Assembly (NCBI GenBank): GCA_963835585.1 | Contig: CAWIGF010000001.1 | Coordinates: 186,001-250,000, forward strand | Length of the DNA stretch: 64,000 nucleotides | Reading direction: 5' to 3' | DNA from: UBA10107 sp963835585 | Lineage (GTDB): Archaea > Nanobdellota > Nanobdellia > Woesearchaeales > UBA10107 | Shown: positions 42,118 to 51,139 of the stretch, one piece after another | Position numbering within the stretch: the first letter of the stretch is position 1 | Layout: each line of letters starts with the position of its first letter | The notes under the pieces: model-generated | The model's database searches: none | The model's input: the letters and a program-made list of their open reading frames with translations, nothing else | Told to the model about the DNA's origin: nothing | Translations under genes and position numbers: made by a program

Positions 42118-42738
42118 ATGGCATTAGAAGATATATTCGTTTCATTGCAGAACATAGGAGTGGCTGATGTGTTTCTCCCATTCATTCTCATATTCGCTGT
42201 AATCTTTGCGTTATTGCAGAAGATAAATATTTTTTCAGAGAAAGTAACTGTTAGTGGCAGAGAAGAAACAAGAGGAAATAGAAAAATAAATTCAGTCATT
42301 GCATTTGCAATCGCATTGGGAGCAATAATACCTCACGAACTCGGAACTTATCCAGCGGGAGCAGATGTCATCACAATCATAAACAGCGCGCTTCCAAATG
42401 TTGCACTACTGGTTGTTGCAATAATAGCAATAGTGATATCTGTTGGATTCTTCGGTATAAATTGGGACACAGAAAAAGAAGGTTTGACTTTTGGCAAGGT
42501 TATTTCATATATCTTGGCAATAATAGCAGTAATAATTGTAATTGGTATTTTCTTGAATTCAATCGGCGCATGGAATTTCTCGGGATACCTTTACTTCATG
42601 ACTGATCCTAATTTCCAGGCTACAGCACTGATTGTAATAGTTTTCATAGGAATTGTATGGATTATCGTGGGTGGCGGAGATAAAGCTGGAACTCCCCCTC
42701 CAACGAACGCTGGAAATCCAGGGCAACCACCACACTGA
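42118..42738 (+). CDS. Small membrane protein 2 of a pilus-like locus
   Basis: A 206-aa paralogue of the preceding protein, with the same start architecture and helix order, plus a longer loop (residues 35-55) and a proline-rich C-terminal tail (GTPPPTNAGNPGQPPH). It begins 3 bp after the upstream stop and precedes the third membrane gene by 28 bp. The tail is probably cytoplasmic. Role unknown; association with the pilus-like machine is by location. Confidence 0.75.
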   Translation: MALEDIFVSLQNIGVADVFLPFILIFAVIFALLQKINIFSEKVTVSGREETRGNRKINSVIAFAIALGAIIPHELGTYPAGADVITIINSALPNVALLVVAIIAIVISVGFFGINWDTEKEGLTFGKVISYILAIIAVIIVIGIFLNSIGAWNFSGYLYFMTDPNFQATALIVIVFIGIVWIIVGGGDKAGTPPPTNAGNPGQPPH

Positions 42739-42766
42739 TGAGAAAAACAATTAAATAGGGAGAAAA

Positions 42767-43309
42767 ATGGCAACATTCCTTGATGCGGGGTTGATAAGTC
42801 ACTTCAACACACTGTTTGTTTTTATTTTTGTTGTTTTTGTAATGTATGGCATTCTTTCCATGACTCCTTTGTTCAAGAACGCTTTCATTAACGCTGTGAT
42901 TGCGACTATTTTAGGATTATTATCAGCTACATCAGGAACAGTCATCGCGGTATTTTCGTATGCTGCTCCATGGCTTGTGCTTTTATTCATTATCATAGTA
43001 GTGCTACAGCTCATCATGATGTTCCTGGTTCCAGGTGCTCCAACTATATTATCGACAAATCCAAGCGAAGAACCAACTTTCATTATTATCTTGATTCTTT
43101 TAATCTTGATAATATTCATATTCTCCATCGGACAAGTTTCAAACGAGAGTAATCAGACAACGACATCCACAACGGGACAAATAGCCCAGCAAGGGACATC
43201 ATTCGCAGGAAATGTCGGGCAAATAATCAGAGAACCTGCTGTGCTTGGATCACTTTTCGTGCTGTTAATGGCAGTATTTGCAGTACTTTTGTTGGCTCGT
43301 AAAGACTAG
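42767..43309 (+). CDS. Small membrane protein 3 of a pilus-like locus
   Basis: A 180-aa membrane protein with a layout like the two upstream proteins: an N-terminal helix (TLFVFIFVVFVMYGIL), two central helices (IATILGLLSATSG and VLLFIIIVVLQLIMMFL), then a further helix, a Thr/Gln-rich loop (QTTTSTTGQIAQQGTS) and a final C-terminal helix ending in ARKD. A distant relationship to the trio is likely but weaker than between the first two. It is cotranscribed with them and converges on a coiled-coil protein gene. Confidence 0.7.
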   Translation: MATFLDAGLISHFNTLFVFIFVVFVMYGILSMTPLFKNAFINAVIATILGLLSATSGTVIAVFSYAAPWLVLLFIIIVVLQLIMMFLVPGAPTILSTNPSEEPTFIIILILLILIIFIFSIGQVSNESNQTTTSTTGQIAQQGTSFAGNVGQIIREPAVLGSLFVLLMAVFAVLLLARKD

Positions 43310-43317
43310 CAAAGAAT

Positions 43318-43902
43318 TCACTTTCTTTTCATCGTTTCAGTAATGCGAGAAAGCTCGTTGACGTTTTCAACAAATCCAGGCAATATTCTTTTGAAGACTT
43401 GCTCCAAAGCCTTAATATCTGTAGACACTTCCCGCATGGTCGTGTCAGAATCGTTGATTCGTCCAAGTATGCTTTTTTGAAGAACATCAAAATCAGACTT
43501 GATTGATTTTATTTGGTCATCCATTGAAGTAAGCTTTGTATCAACTGATGACTTCCATTCAACTATTTTGTTTACATGCTCTATCAAATCACTCCATTTC
43601 TCCTCAATAATTGATTCTGCAATCTCTTCGATTCGGTCGGAAGAGACCGTATTATTTTGCACTTGTTGCGGCGCCATTGTGGGAGAAGGCATTTGATTGT
43701 CGTATGTATAAGACGAGGCTACTCCGTAATCAGCGGCCTGTTGGCCGTCATCAACAGCTGGTGTAATGTCCGCCTGAGAGATGGCATCAAAGACCTGCGC
43801 GTTGCTATATCCTTGATACAAAAGTCTTTGTGCGATGTCGTCATTGGTTAAGTTCTGAGAACGCAATTGCAAGATTTGATTTATGAGTGCTTGGTCAGCC
43901 AT
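43318..43902 (-). CDS. Coiled-coil protein with N-terminal UBA-like domain
   Basis: A 194-aa protein. The first 45 residues form a three-helix UBA-like unit (ILQLRSQNLTNDDIAQRLLY followed by GYSNAQVFDAI). A Ser/Gln/Pro-rich linker (50-90) follows, then a long coiled coil (90-190) with many Asp, Lys and Ser. The C-terminal end is basic. A similar UBA-like unit occurs at the C-terminus of the membrane protein at 51140-51970. It is next to a second coiled-coil gene and probably belongs to the pilus-like locus. Confidence 0.7.
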   Translation of the reverse strand: MADQALINQILQLRSQNLTNDDIAQRLLYQGYSNAQVFDAISQADITPAVDDGQQAADYGVASSYTYDNQMPSPTMAPQQVQNNTVSSDRIEEIAESIIEEKWSDLIEHVNKIVEWKSSVDTKLTSMDDQIKSIKSDFDVLQKSILGRINDSDTTMREVSTDIKALEQVFKRILPGFVENVNELSRITETMKRK

Positions 43903-43943
43903 TGCTTAAGAATAACAAAAAGGACTTTTTAAAGCTTTCTCAT

Positions 43944-44369
43944 TCATGCCTTTCGTTCAGAAAGCATTTTGTTGAGCTCTTCATGCGTCACAAAGCTAAG
44001 CGGCTCCCAATAACTTATGTATTTCTGCAAAACATTAACCTCTTCTTTCGTTGCAGATAATTTCAATTCCTTTACAAACATCGTCATCTTCTCCTTAATG
44101 TCATTGATGTCTGTTTTCAAATCGAGAATCTCTGAATTGATCAGGCGAATATCGTCAATGATTTTCTTATCATTGGATATCATGTTCTGCTCAGAAACTT
44201 GGACGGTTTTACGCAGAGTTGTGTAGCGGTCATCCAATGTCTTCAATGATCTGCTCACATTGCTGACTTGCGCGGCAACATCAGAAACAATATTGGGGCT
44301 TACTTCCTCTTTACCTCCAAAAATATTTTTTTTCTGATCGACTTTTGGAGCTTGCGGTTGATCTGACAT
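43944..44369 (-). CDS. Coiled-coil protein with conserved C-terminal block
   Basis: A 141-aa protein with a disordered start (residues 1-25), a helical coiled-coil region (30-110), and a C-terminal block YISYWEPLSFVTHEELNKML. That block looks like a conserved domain, reminiscent of accessory proteins of archaellum-type systems, but I cannot assign it to FlaC/D/E. It is divergent from the secretion ATPase across about 110 bp. A TATA element (about 44392-44402, minus) precedes it. Confidence 0.65.
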   Translation of the reverse strand: MSDQPQAPKVDQKKNIFGGKEEVSPNIVSDVAAQVSNVSRSLKTLDDRYTTLRKTVQVSEQNMISNDKKIIDDIRLINSEILDLKTDINDIKEKMTMFVKELKLSATKEEVNVLQKYISYWEPLSFVTHEELNKMLSERKA

Positions 44370-44481
44370 AGTACAATGTATTGACCCTAATCTTTATATA
44401 TGTTGTAATGATTATTTCATTTAAATAGAGGCGACTATATAATAATTTGTTGCTATAAAGTAGTGGTATAAAAAGGGCAGT

Positions 44482-47400
44482 GTGGCGGACGAAAATCAAT
44501 ACGAAGTTTTACATGAAGGAGAGGAGACTATCCTCCGCATAAATGCGGAAAACTGGCTGACAGTCCCATCGCTGGAAGATGATCCCATCACCATGTCTAG
44601 GACCATGGATATGCTTCTTGAGATTTCACAGGCAACGAGAATTATATTCACTCAGAAAAGAGATTATGAATATGATTTCCCCCAGACAAGGATGGTTGCC
44701 GAAATTGCATTATTGTACAACAAGCTCATTAAGGAAAAGGACATAATCAATTACGAGCAACTTGACGTAGAGCATGGAGAAATGTTTCTAGGAGCAAGCT
44801 ACGTGAAACTAAGAACGTTGCTGTTTACCATGATGAAATCAGATCCTCTTGGATGTTACGTCGAACTAACACGTATGCTAAGGGAAGAGAGAACGAGTCT
44901 TGAAAAAGTCCAGGACATAAGAGCGGCACCGTATCAACAACGCCTAATCAGGGTTCTTGTGTACGCCATTAACCTCTTTGACAAAACAAAAATGATAATT
45001 CTTGCAAAACCATATCTCCCGGGCTACAAAGTGGGAGACAGGGATGTTTACAAAAAACTATTTTCTCCGTTAATCAAGCCTGATTTCATGTATACGAAAT
45101 TGATGGCATCTTATCCTATAGATGGTGAAGAGCTCGACAATTATTCAATGGGAAGCACAGAGGTAACCATATTCAAGACACCAGATACGATACAATATCT
45201 ATACCACATTAGTCCGCCTGAATTCAGGCTAAGCGAAGATAATTATGAATTGTTGGATCTGGCAAGAAGAATCATGGCCGAGCACCAGCCAGCAAAGGAA
45301 GAGTTCGCAGATCCAGAGCATATGAGAGAGGTGTTCTACAATGTTGGAAGGGATCTGCTCGAAGAGCTCGCAAATTATAGAAACTTACGACTAAGTGATG
45401 AAGAGCTTAATGAATTGACAGCTATTCTTGTGCGGTACACCATTGGATTCGGGCTGATAGAGGTGCTATTAAGTGATGATAAAATACAAGATGTAACCAT
45501 CAATAGCCCAATGGGACACGTTCCCATGTTTGTCGTTCATTCCGAATGGGGAGAATGCACCACCAATATAATTCCCACTCCAGCGGAAGCAGAGAGCTGG
45601 GCATCGAAGCTGCGATTAATGTCGGCAAGACCATTGGACGAAGCAAATCCAATCCTTGACACGGAAATTGAGTTCCCGGGAGCGAGAGCGAGAGTTGGTG
45701 TCATCGCACCGCCACTGGATCCATCTGGACTGGGTTATGCATTCAGACGACATAGAGATGAACCATGGACATTGCCCTTGTTCGTGAAAAACAAAATGAT
45801 AAATCCGCTTGCCGCAGGACTTCTTAGTTTCATCATCGATGGAAACAGGACAATTCTTGTCGCAGGAACACGAAGTTCGGGTAAGACATCGTTGCTCGGC
45901 GCAATACTCACATCAATATTAAGGAGATTCAGAATAATTACAATAGAGGACAGTGTCACAGGAGATTCTGAGCTACTCATTAAAAAAAACAATGAGTTTA
46001 GAAGAACAACGATTGGAAAATTGATTGATGAAGCATTCGAAAAATACAAAGGCACAATTGCCACCACAGGCTATGAAGTCCTGCCAAATATAGAAAATAT
46101 CGAGGTTCTTGCGATGGATAAGAAAGGAAAGATATGCATTGCGAAGCCAAGCAAACTCATAAGACACAGGGTCTCGAAACATATATACAAAATCAAAACC
46201 AGGACTGGAAGAGCTATTAAAGTCACAGGAGATCACTCGCTCTTTTCGATAGGAAAAGATGCTTCAATAGAAGAAGTAAAAGTGCGTGAACTCGCTATTG
46301 GAGATAGAATTGCCATTCCACGAGTGTTACCAATGTTGAACAAAAAAAAGGAGAATATATCGCTGTTTGATAAAGTAGTGGAAAACAAAGATTCCTTCAT
46401 TTCTGGAAAAACAACAACAAAAATATTGAACGACGATTTCGACAAGGTTCTTTCTATTGGACTTGCACAAGGCTATTCAAAGCAAACCGTACGAGGATGG
46501 AAAAGAAGAAATGTACTTCCCTCAAGAATAGTCAAAAAAATGATTGTAATGAAACACTCGCTTGATTTTAGGGGTGACTATTTCAAATATGGGGAAAATT
46601 CCATCAAGAAACTGCCGCTGACGCTTTCATTGAGCCAAGAGCTGTTGACATTTTTCGGACTGTGGATTGCAGACGGTTGCTATGACAAAAATTCTGTGAT
46701 CATATCGTGCAATGACCCAGAGGATAGAAGAGTTGTCTCCAATATCGCAAAAAAACTCGGATTGCACATCAAACTGCACTCAGACGGCATCTCATACATG
46801 ATAAACTCCAAAACGCTGAAAATTGTGATGCAAGATATTTTGAGATTTACAGGAAATGCCTACACTAAAAGAGTTCCTGAGTGGATATTCGGGCTGAGCA
46901 CGGAGCAGATTGCAGCGTTTCTAAAGGGCATATTTAGTGGGGATGGCTGTGCCACAGATAAGGAGATAATGATCAACCTCGCAGGCGAAGAGCTGCTAAA
47001 AGACATGCAAACACTCCTGTTACTATTTAAAATCATGTTGAGAACAGGAAAAAGGATCAAAAGAGATGGAACCATTCGTGCTGCAATTTCAGCGTTGGAC
47101 TCATTGCAGAACTTCTCAGAACACATAGGATTTTTGCAACAATATAAAACAAAAAATCTCAGAAAATCTTGCAAGAGAATTTCAACTCACGATACTACAG
47201 ATACTTTCATCTTTAACGAGGATGTCAAAAACAAATTGTCAGAAATGTTCAAAGAACATTTTAGCAGAAGTGATTACATAACAAAAGGCAATGCCATAGG
47301 AAGAAAAAAACTTTCCGTGCTGTTGCCGAAGAAATCAGGAAGCAGACTACTTGAAAACCTAACTATACTCGTTAATTCGGATGTGATTTTCGATGAAATC

Positions 47401-48300
47401 ATCGAAATTAAACGCCTTAAAAAATCGAATGAGTATGTATATGATTTTTCTGTTCCGGGATGCGAGAGTTTCATATGCGAAAATATTGTTGCACACAATA
47501 CGCTCGAACTGCCTGGGAAAGCTATGAGGGACCTTGGCTATAACATACAGCAGATGAAAGTGGCATCTGCATTATCAAAAGGAAGCTCGGAAGTCTCTGC
47601 AGATGAAGGAATCAGAACAACATTGCGTCTTGGAGATTCCGCATTGTTTGTCGGCGAAATCCGTTCCTTAGAGGCAAAGGCGTTATACGAAGCCATGCGA
47701 GTCGGTGCATTGGCAAACGTCGTCGCAGGAACAATCCATGGCGACTCGCCATATGGTGTCTTTGATAGAGTCGTCAACGATCTTGAAGTACCGCGGACAA
47801 GCTTCAAGGCAACAGACATAATCATCGTCGCAAATCCTATCCGTTCTCCTGATGGATTGCACAAGTGGAGACGGGTAACATCAATAACAGAAGTGCGAAA
47901 ATACTGGACTGATGATCCTGTTGCAGAGCACGGTTTTGCCGAGTTGATGAGATATGATGCCGAAACAGATCAGTTAGTTCCGACTGATATTTTGATTAAT
48001 GGTGAGTCTGAAATTATAAAAGCCGTAGCAAGCAATGTGAAGGAGTGGGCAGGGAACTGGGATGCTGTATGGGAAAACATTGAGTTGCGGGCTAAAATAA
48101 GTGAGGCAATTGTTAAATATGCACGGCAAACTAATGATCCGAACATTCTTGAGGCTGAGTTCTCAATTCTTGCAAACGATGAGTTCCACAAGATATCAGA
48201 ACAGGTGCGTGATGAATTGGGAGAACTTGACACAAAGCAGATATTCTTCAGATGGAATGAATGGATGAAAACAATGATAAAGAAAAGAGGAAAGGAATGA
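44482..48300 (+). CDS. Type IV pilus/archaellum-type secretion ATPase, with intein
   Basis: A 1272-aa precursor started at GTG (44482). The mature 756-aa protein is a FlaI/TadA/KlbA-like hexameric motor. Seen: a long N-terminal domain (1-300), then Walker A AGTRSSGKTS (461-470), the Asp box TIED / TLELPG split by the intein, Walker B ALFVGEIRSLEA and the His box GTIHGDSPYG. The intein covers residues 491-1006. The gene overlaps the following tadC-like gene, so both are coupled. It would power assembly or secretion through the membrane proteins nearby; FlaI-type archaellum versus pilus cannot be decided, as no pilin or archaellin is seen. Confidence 0.94.
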   Translation: MADENQYEVLHEGEETILRINAENWLTVPSLEDDPITMSRTMDMLLEISQATRIIFTQKRDYEYDFPQTRMVAEIALLYNKLIKEKDIINYEQLDVEHGEMFLGASYVKLRTLLFTMMKSDPLGCYVELTRMLREERTSLEKVQDIRAAPYQQRLIRVLVYAINLFDKTKMIILAKPYLPGYKVGDRDVYKKLFSPLIKPDFMYTKLMASYPIDGEELDNYSMGSTEVTIFKTPDTIQYLYHISPPEFRLSEDNYELLDLARRIMAEHQPAKEEFADPEHMREVFYNVGRDLLEELANYRNLRLSDEELNELTAILVRYTIGFGLIEVLLSDDKIQDVTINSPMGHVPMFVVHSEWGECTTNIIPTPAEAESWASKLRLMSARPLDEANPILDTEIEFPGARARVGVIAPPLDPSGLGYAFRRHRDEPWTLPLFVKNKMINPLAAGLLSFIIDGNRTILVAGTRSSGKTSLLGAILTSILRRFRIITIEDSVTGDSELLIKKNNEFRRTTIGKLIDEAFEKYKGTIATTGYEVLPNIENIEVLAMDKKGKICIAKPSKLIRHRVSKHIYKIKTRTGRAIKVTGDHSLFSIGKDASIEEVKVRELAIGDRIAIPRVLPMLNKKKENISLFDKVVENKDSFISGKTTTKILNDDFDKVLSIGLAQGYSKQTVRGWKRRNVLPSRIVKKMIVMKHSLDFRGDYFKYGENSIKKLPLTLSLSQELLTFFGLWIADGCYDKNSVIISCNDPEDRRVVSNIAKKLGLHIKLHSDGISYMINSKTLKIVMQDILRFTGNAYTKRVPEWIFGLSTEQIAAFLKGIFSGDGCATDKEIMINLAGEELLKDMQTLLLLFKIMLRTGKRIKRDGTIRAAISALDSLQNFSEHIGFLQQYKTKNLRKSCKRISTHDTTDTFIFNEDVKNKLSEMFKEHFSRSDYITKGNAIGRKKLSVLLPKKSGSRLLENLTILVNSDVIFDEIIEIKRLKKSNEYVYDFSVPGCESFICENIVAHNTLELPGKAMRDLGYNIQQMKVASALSKGSSEVSADEGIRTTLRLGDSALFVGEIRSLEAKALYEAMRVGALANVVAGTIHGDSPYGVFDRVVNDLEVPRTSFKATDIIIVANPIRSPDGLHKWRRVTSITEVRKYWTDDPVAEHGFAELMRYDAETDQLVPTDILINGESEIIKAVASNVKEWAGNWDAVWENIELRAKISEAIVKYARQTNDPNILEAEFSILANDEFHKISEQVRDELGELDTKQIFFRWNEWMKTMIKKRGKE
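45952..47499 (+). mobile_element. Intein in the secretion ATPase with LAGLIDADG endonuclease
   Basis: A 516-aa intein. It starts with Ser (SVTGDSELLIKK), has block B KVTGDHSLF (TxxH), two dodecapeptides (FFGLWIADGCY and FLKGIFSGDGC), both keeping the acidic Asp, and ends with VYDFSVPGCESFICENI then VAHN. The +1 extein residue is Thr. It interrupts the ATPase inside the Asp box (TIED/TLELPG). The endonuclease looks intact. Confidence 0.95.
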
Positions 48301-50543
48301 CTGAGAACTCTCGAAAAGATGACATAAAGGGTTTAATCGAGAAATATACCAAAAAAGTAGAAGCACAATTGAAGGTTCCTCTTGGGAGCGTTTCTTCTGG
48401 ACCAATAACTACCAAGGAATACCAGGAATTCAGAAAGCAATATCTTCCTGGAAACATGAGCTTATATGAGAAATCATGCACCTTCTGCGAAAAAATAATC
48501 AAGGTAAACCCTGGTCCAAAGGACCTGCCCAAAATCGAGGCTGCACTTAAGATAACTGGGTTGAATATAACACCTGCTGGGGCGTATAGCTTTGCAATGC
48601 TTATTCCCACAGTGATAGCCCTCGTCGGATCATTGCTTAGCTACTCTCTTCCAATCTTAACAAATGCGCTTGGACTTACAAAGAACGCTGCGCCATCATT
48701 CTTCTTTGTATTTTTCTTCATATTCGTGGCTCTTGCATTGTACCTCCCGCTCCAGAAACTTCCAATGACATTTGCAGATTCTTGGAGACTTAAGGCAAGC
48801 AACCAAATGGTGCTCTCTGTTTTCTTCATGGTTACATACATGAGACATACATCGAATCTTGAACGTGCCATTGATTTTGCGGCGAACCACCTTTCCGCCC
48901 CATTATCTCTTGACTTGAAAAAGATTCTTTGGGATGTCCAGACTGATAAGTACGAAAGTGTAAAGGATGCACTTGATGCGTATCTTGATACATGGAAGGC
49001 ATACAATCAGGAATTTGTGGAGGCTATGCACCTTATCGAATCATCATTACTCGAAGGTTCTGAAGATAGGCGTATTGAATTACTGGAGAAATCATTGGAA
49101 GTTATTCTTGAAGAGACATACGAGAAAATGCTTCACTATGCGCAGAACCTCAAGTCGCCAATAGAGACACTTCATATGTTGGGAATTATTTTACCCATTC
49201 TTGGACTAGTCATACTTCCACTTATCGTAAGCTTCATTAGTTTCGTAAAATGGTACCATATTGCCGTTGTCTACAACGTAGTTCTTCCAATTCTTGTATA
49301 TTATATGGGCACTAACATACTTTCCAAAAGGCCCACAGGATACGGAAGCGGCGATGCATCGGATACAAATCCCAACCTGAAAAAATACAAGAAAATAATC
49401 CTGAAAATTGCAAACCAGGAGATCTTGATAAGTCCTCTTGCGGTGAGCATTCTTGTTGGTTTTGTTTTTATCATGATTGGATTAAGCCCATTGATCATTC
49501 ATGCAATAAATCCCGGATTTGATGTTATATATGACGGAACGAGCGGTCAAATAGTTACAATCAATACCATAACATCCAACTACACTGGAAATATAAAATT
49601 CGCGCTTCTAGGTTTCAAGCAAACTGTTGATTCGAACGGCAATCCTATCACACTTGGGCCATATGGACTTGGTGCTACAATAATCAGTTTTTTAGTTCCA
49701 CTAGGTCTTGCCCTAGCGATCGGACTCTATTTCAAATTTAGATCTGAAAATGTCCTGAAAATCAGGGAAAACACAAAAGCACTTGAGGAAGAGTTCGCAT
49801 CCGCTTTATTCCAATTGGGGAACAGGCTGGCGGACGGTCTGCCAGCGGAAATTGCATTTGACAGGGTTGCAAACACCATGGAAAATACTGTGTCTGGTTC
49901 TTTTTTCAAGGCAATATCCGCAAACATACGAAGGCTTGGAATGGGAATCGAGGAAGCAATTTTCAGCCCGAATAAAGGGGCATTGCTTGCGTTCCCATCA
50001 AACATAATCGAGAGTTCTATGAAGGTCATGGTAGAGTCTGCAAAGAAGGGACCAGCAATCGCGTCAAAAGCGGTATTGAGCGTCTCGAGCTACATCAAGG
50101 AAATCCATCGCGTAAATGAAAGGCTGAAGGACCTGATGGAAGACATAATATCCTCTATGAAGATGCAGATATCCGGAATGACACCCGCCATCTCAGGAAT
50201 TGTCATAGGAATCACATCCATGGTAAGCACGATTATAGAGCAATTACGAACGAGACTAAATGGTGCCACATCATCATCGGTAAGTATCGTTAATCTTTTC
50301 GGAGATCCAATCCCGACATTTTATTTCCAGCTTATCGTAGGTATCTATGTCGTCCAAATCATTTACATTATGACTGTGTTGTCAAATAAGATAGAGAACG
50401 GTGAGGATAAATTGAGTGAAGAATATCTGCTTGGAAAAAATCTAATAAAAAGCACAATAATATACATAATAGTTGCCCTAGCCATTACATTGGTATTCAA
50501 TACAATCGCTGCTGCAATAATTCCAGCAGTTCCAACATCCTAA
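48297..50543 (+). CDS. TadC/FlaJ-like membrane platform protein, two-domain
   Basis: About 748 aa (start at 48297, overlapping the ATPase stop as ATGA; an in-frame ATG at 48261 is less likely). It contains two T2SS-F-type domains: the first around residues 150-330 (YMRHTSNLERAIDFAANHLS), the second around 500-660 (FQLGNRLADGLPAEIAFDRV), with membrane helices after each. A single FlaJ/TadC protein has one or two such domains; this fits a duplicated platform protein. It anchors the ATPase in the membrane. Coupling and spacing indicate an operon with the ATPase. Confidence 0.9.
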   Translation: MTENSRKDDIKGLIEKYTKKVEAQLKVPLGSVSSGPITTKEYQEFRKQYLPGNMSLYEKSCTFCEKIIKVNPGPKDLPKIEAALKITGLNITPAGAYSFAMLIPTVIALVGSLLSYSLPILTNALGLTKNAAPSFFFVFFFIFVALALYLPLQKLPMTFADSWRLKASNQMVLSVFFMVTYMRHTSNLERAIDFAANHLSAPLSLDLKKILWDVQTDKYESVKDALDAYLDTWKAYNQEFVEAMHLIESSLLEGSEDRRIELLEKSLEVILEETYEKMLHYAQNLKSPIETLHMLGIILPILGLVILPLIVSFISFVKWYHIAVVYNVVLPILVYYMGTNILSKRPTGYGSGDASDTNPNLKKYKKIILKIANQEILISPLAVSILVGFVFIMIGLSPLIIHAINPGFDVIYDGTSGQIVTINTITSNYTGNIKFALLGFKQTVDSNGNPITLGPYGLGATIISFLVPLGLALAIGLYFKFRSENVLKIRENTKALEEEFASALFQLGNRLADGLPAEIAFDRVANTMENTVSGSFFKAISANIRRLGMGIEEAIFSPNKGALLAFPSNIIESSMKVMVESAKKGPAIASKAVLSVSSYIKEIHRVNERLKDLMEDIISSMKMQISGMTPAISGIVIGITSMVSTIIEQLRTRLNGATSSSVSIVNLFGDPIPTFYFQLIVGIYVVQIIYIMTVLSNKIENGEDKLSEEYLLGKNLIKSTIIYIIVALAITLVFNTIAAAIIPAVPTS

Positions 50544-50564
50544 AATTGAAACGACCAAGAAAAA

Positions 50565-50654
50565 TGGGATAGGCCGGATTTGAACCAGCGACACCACGAG
50601 TTCTGCGATTTTATCACTTCAGTCGTGTGCTCTCCCAGGCTGAGCTACTATCCC
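50565..50654 (-). tRNA. tRNA-Phe (GAA) with 16-nt intron at 37/38
   Basis: Acceptor GGGATAG/CTATCCC, D-arm GCTC/GAGC, anticodon stem CACGA/TCGTG with loop CTGAAGC (anticodon GAA) after intron removal, variable loop GTGTC, T-arm GCTGG/CCGGC, discriminator A, no CCA encoded. The intron (50601-50616) has a GAT/ATC inner stem with an AAA loop; exon CTG can pair with intron CAG, giving a bulge-helix-bulge of three base pairs. A TATA box (about 50679-50688) lies 29 bp upstream. Confidence 0.92.
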
Positions 50655-50714
50655 GTGGGATTTATGCATCAATAAGTTGTTTAAAAACTTTCGGTTTTAT
50701 GAAAAAATCAGAAA

Positions 50715-51104
50715 TTAGAAAACGTCTTCTTCTTCAACGTCATCAGAGTCCTCGTCGAGGTCTTCCTCTTCTGCAGGGGGCGCCGCCTCCTCGAAGTTTT
50801 TCATGACGGGTTGCCCTTTTTCAACGACTTCAATCTTTCCGAACTTGCCAGCGGATAATTGCAATTCTCCCTGCCATTCTCCTACATAGCCCTTCGTGAT
50901 CTTGATTTTATCACCAACATTGACTGAATCTATCTCATCATTCCACAAAGTAAGCGTGACCGACCCTGTCTCATCTTTTATTTTTGCGTTGCAGACCCTT
51001 CCTTTCTTGCCGAACTTATCAAATTCCCTTGGCTGTGATTTGTCAATAACTTCTGCAACAACGTCCACATCCCCTTGTCTTGCGTGTAAATCCTTTATGT
51101 TCAT
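50715..51104 (-). CDS. OB-fold single-stranded DNA-binding protein with acidic tail
   Basis: A 129-aa protein with one OB fold (IKDLHARQGDVDVVAEVIDK through ITKGYVGEWQGELQLSAG, residues 2-90) resembling SOSS-B/hSSB1-type and archaeal SSB proteins, followed by a very acidic tail (EEEDLDEDSDDVEEEDVF). An acidic tail ending in a hydrophobic residue is how many SSBs dock partner proteins. It probably binds single-stranded DNA in replication or repair. It lies between tRNA-Phe and the UBA-tailed membrane protein. Confidence 0.85.
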   Translation of the reverse strand: MNIKDLHARQGDVDVVAEVIDKSQPREFDKFGKKGRVCNAKIKDETGSVTLTLWNDEIDSVNVGDKIKITKGYVGEWQGELQLSAGKFGKIEVVEKGQPVMKNFEEAAPPAEEEDLDEDSDDVEEEDVF

Positions 51105-51139
51105 AGAAAGACAGGAAAAAACGCCATTTATATAGTTTT

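Noticed and set aside
48261..48296. Upstream start of the TadC-like gene
   Set aside because: The ATG at 48297 overlaps the ATPase stop as ATGA and is preceded by GAGGAAAGG; the earlier start adds only residues encoded inside the ATPase gene.
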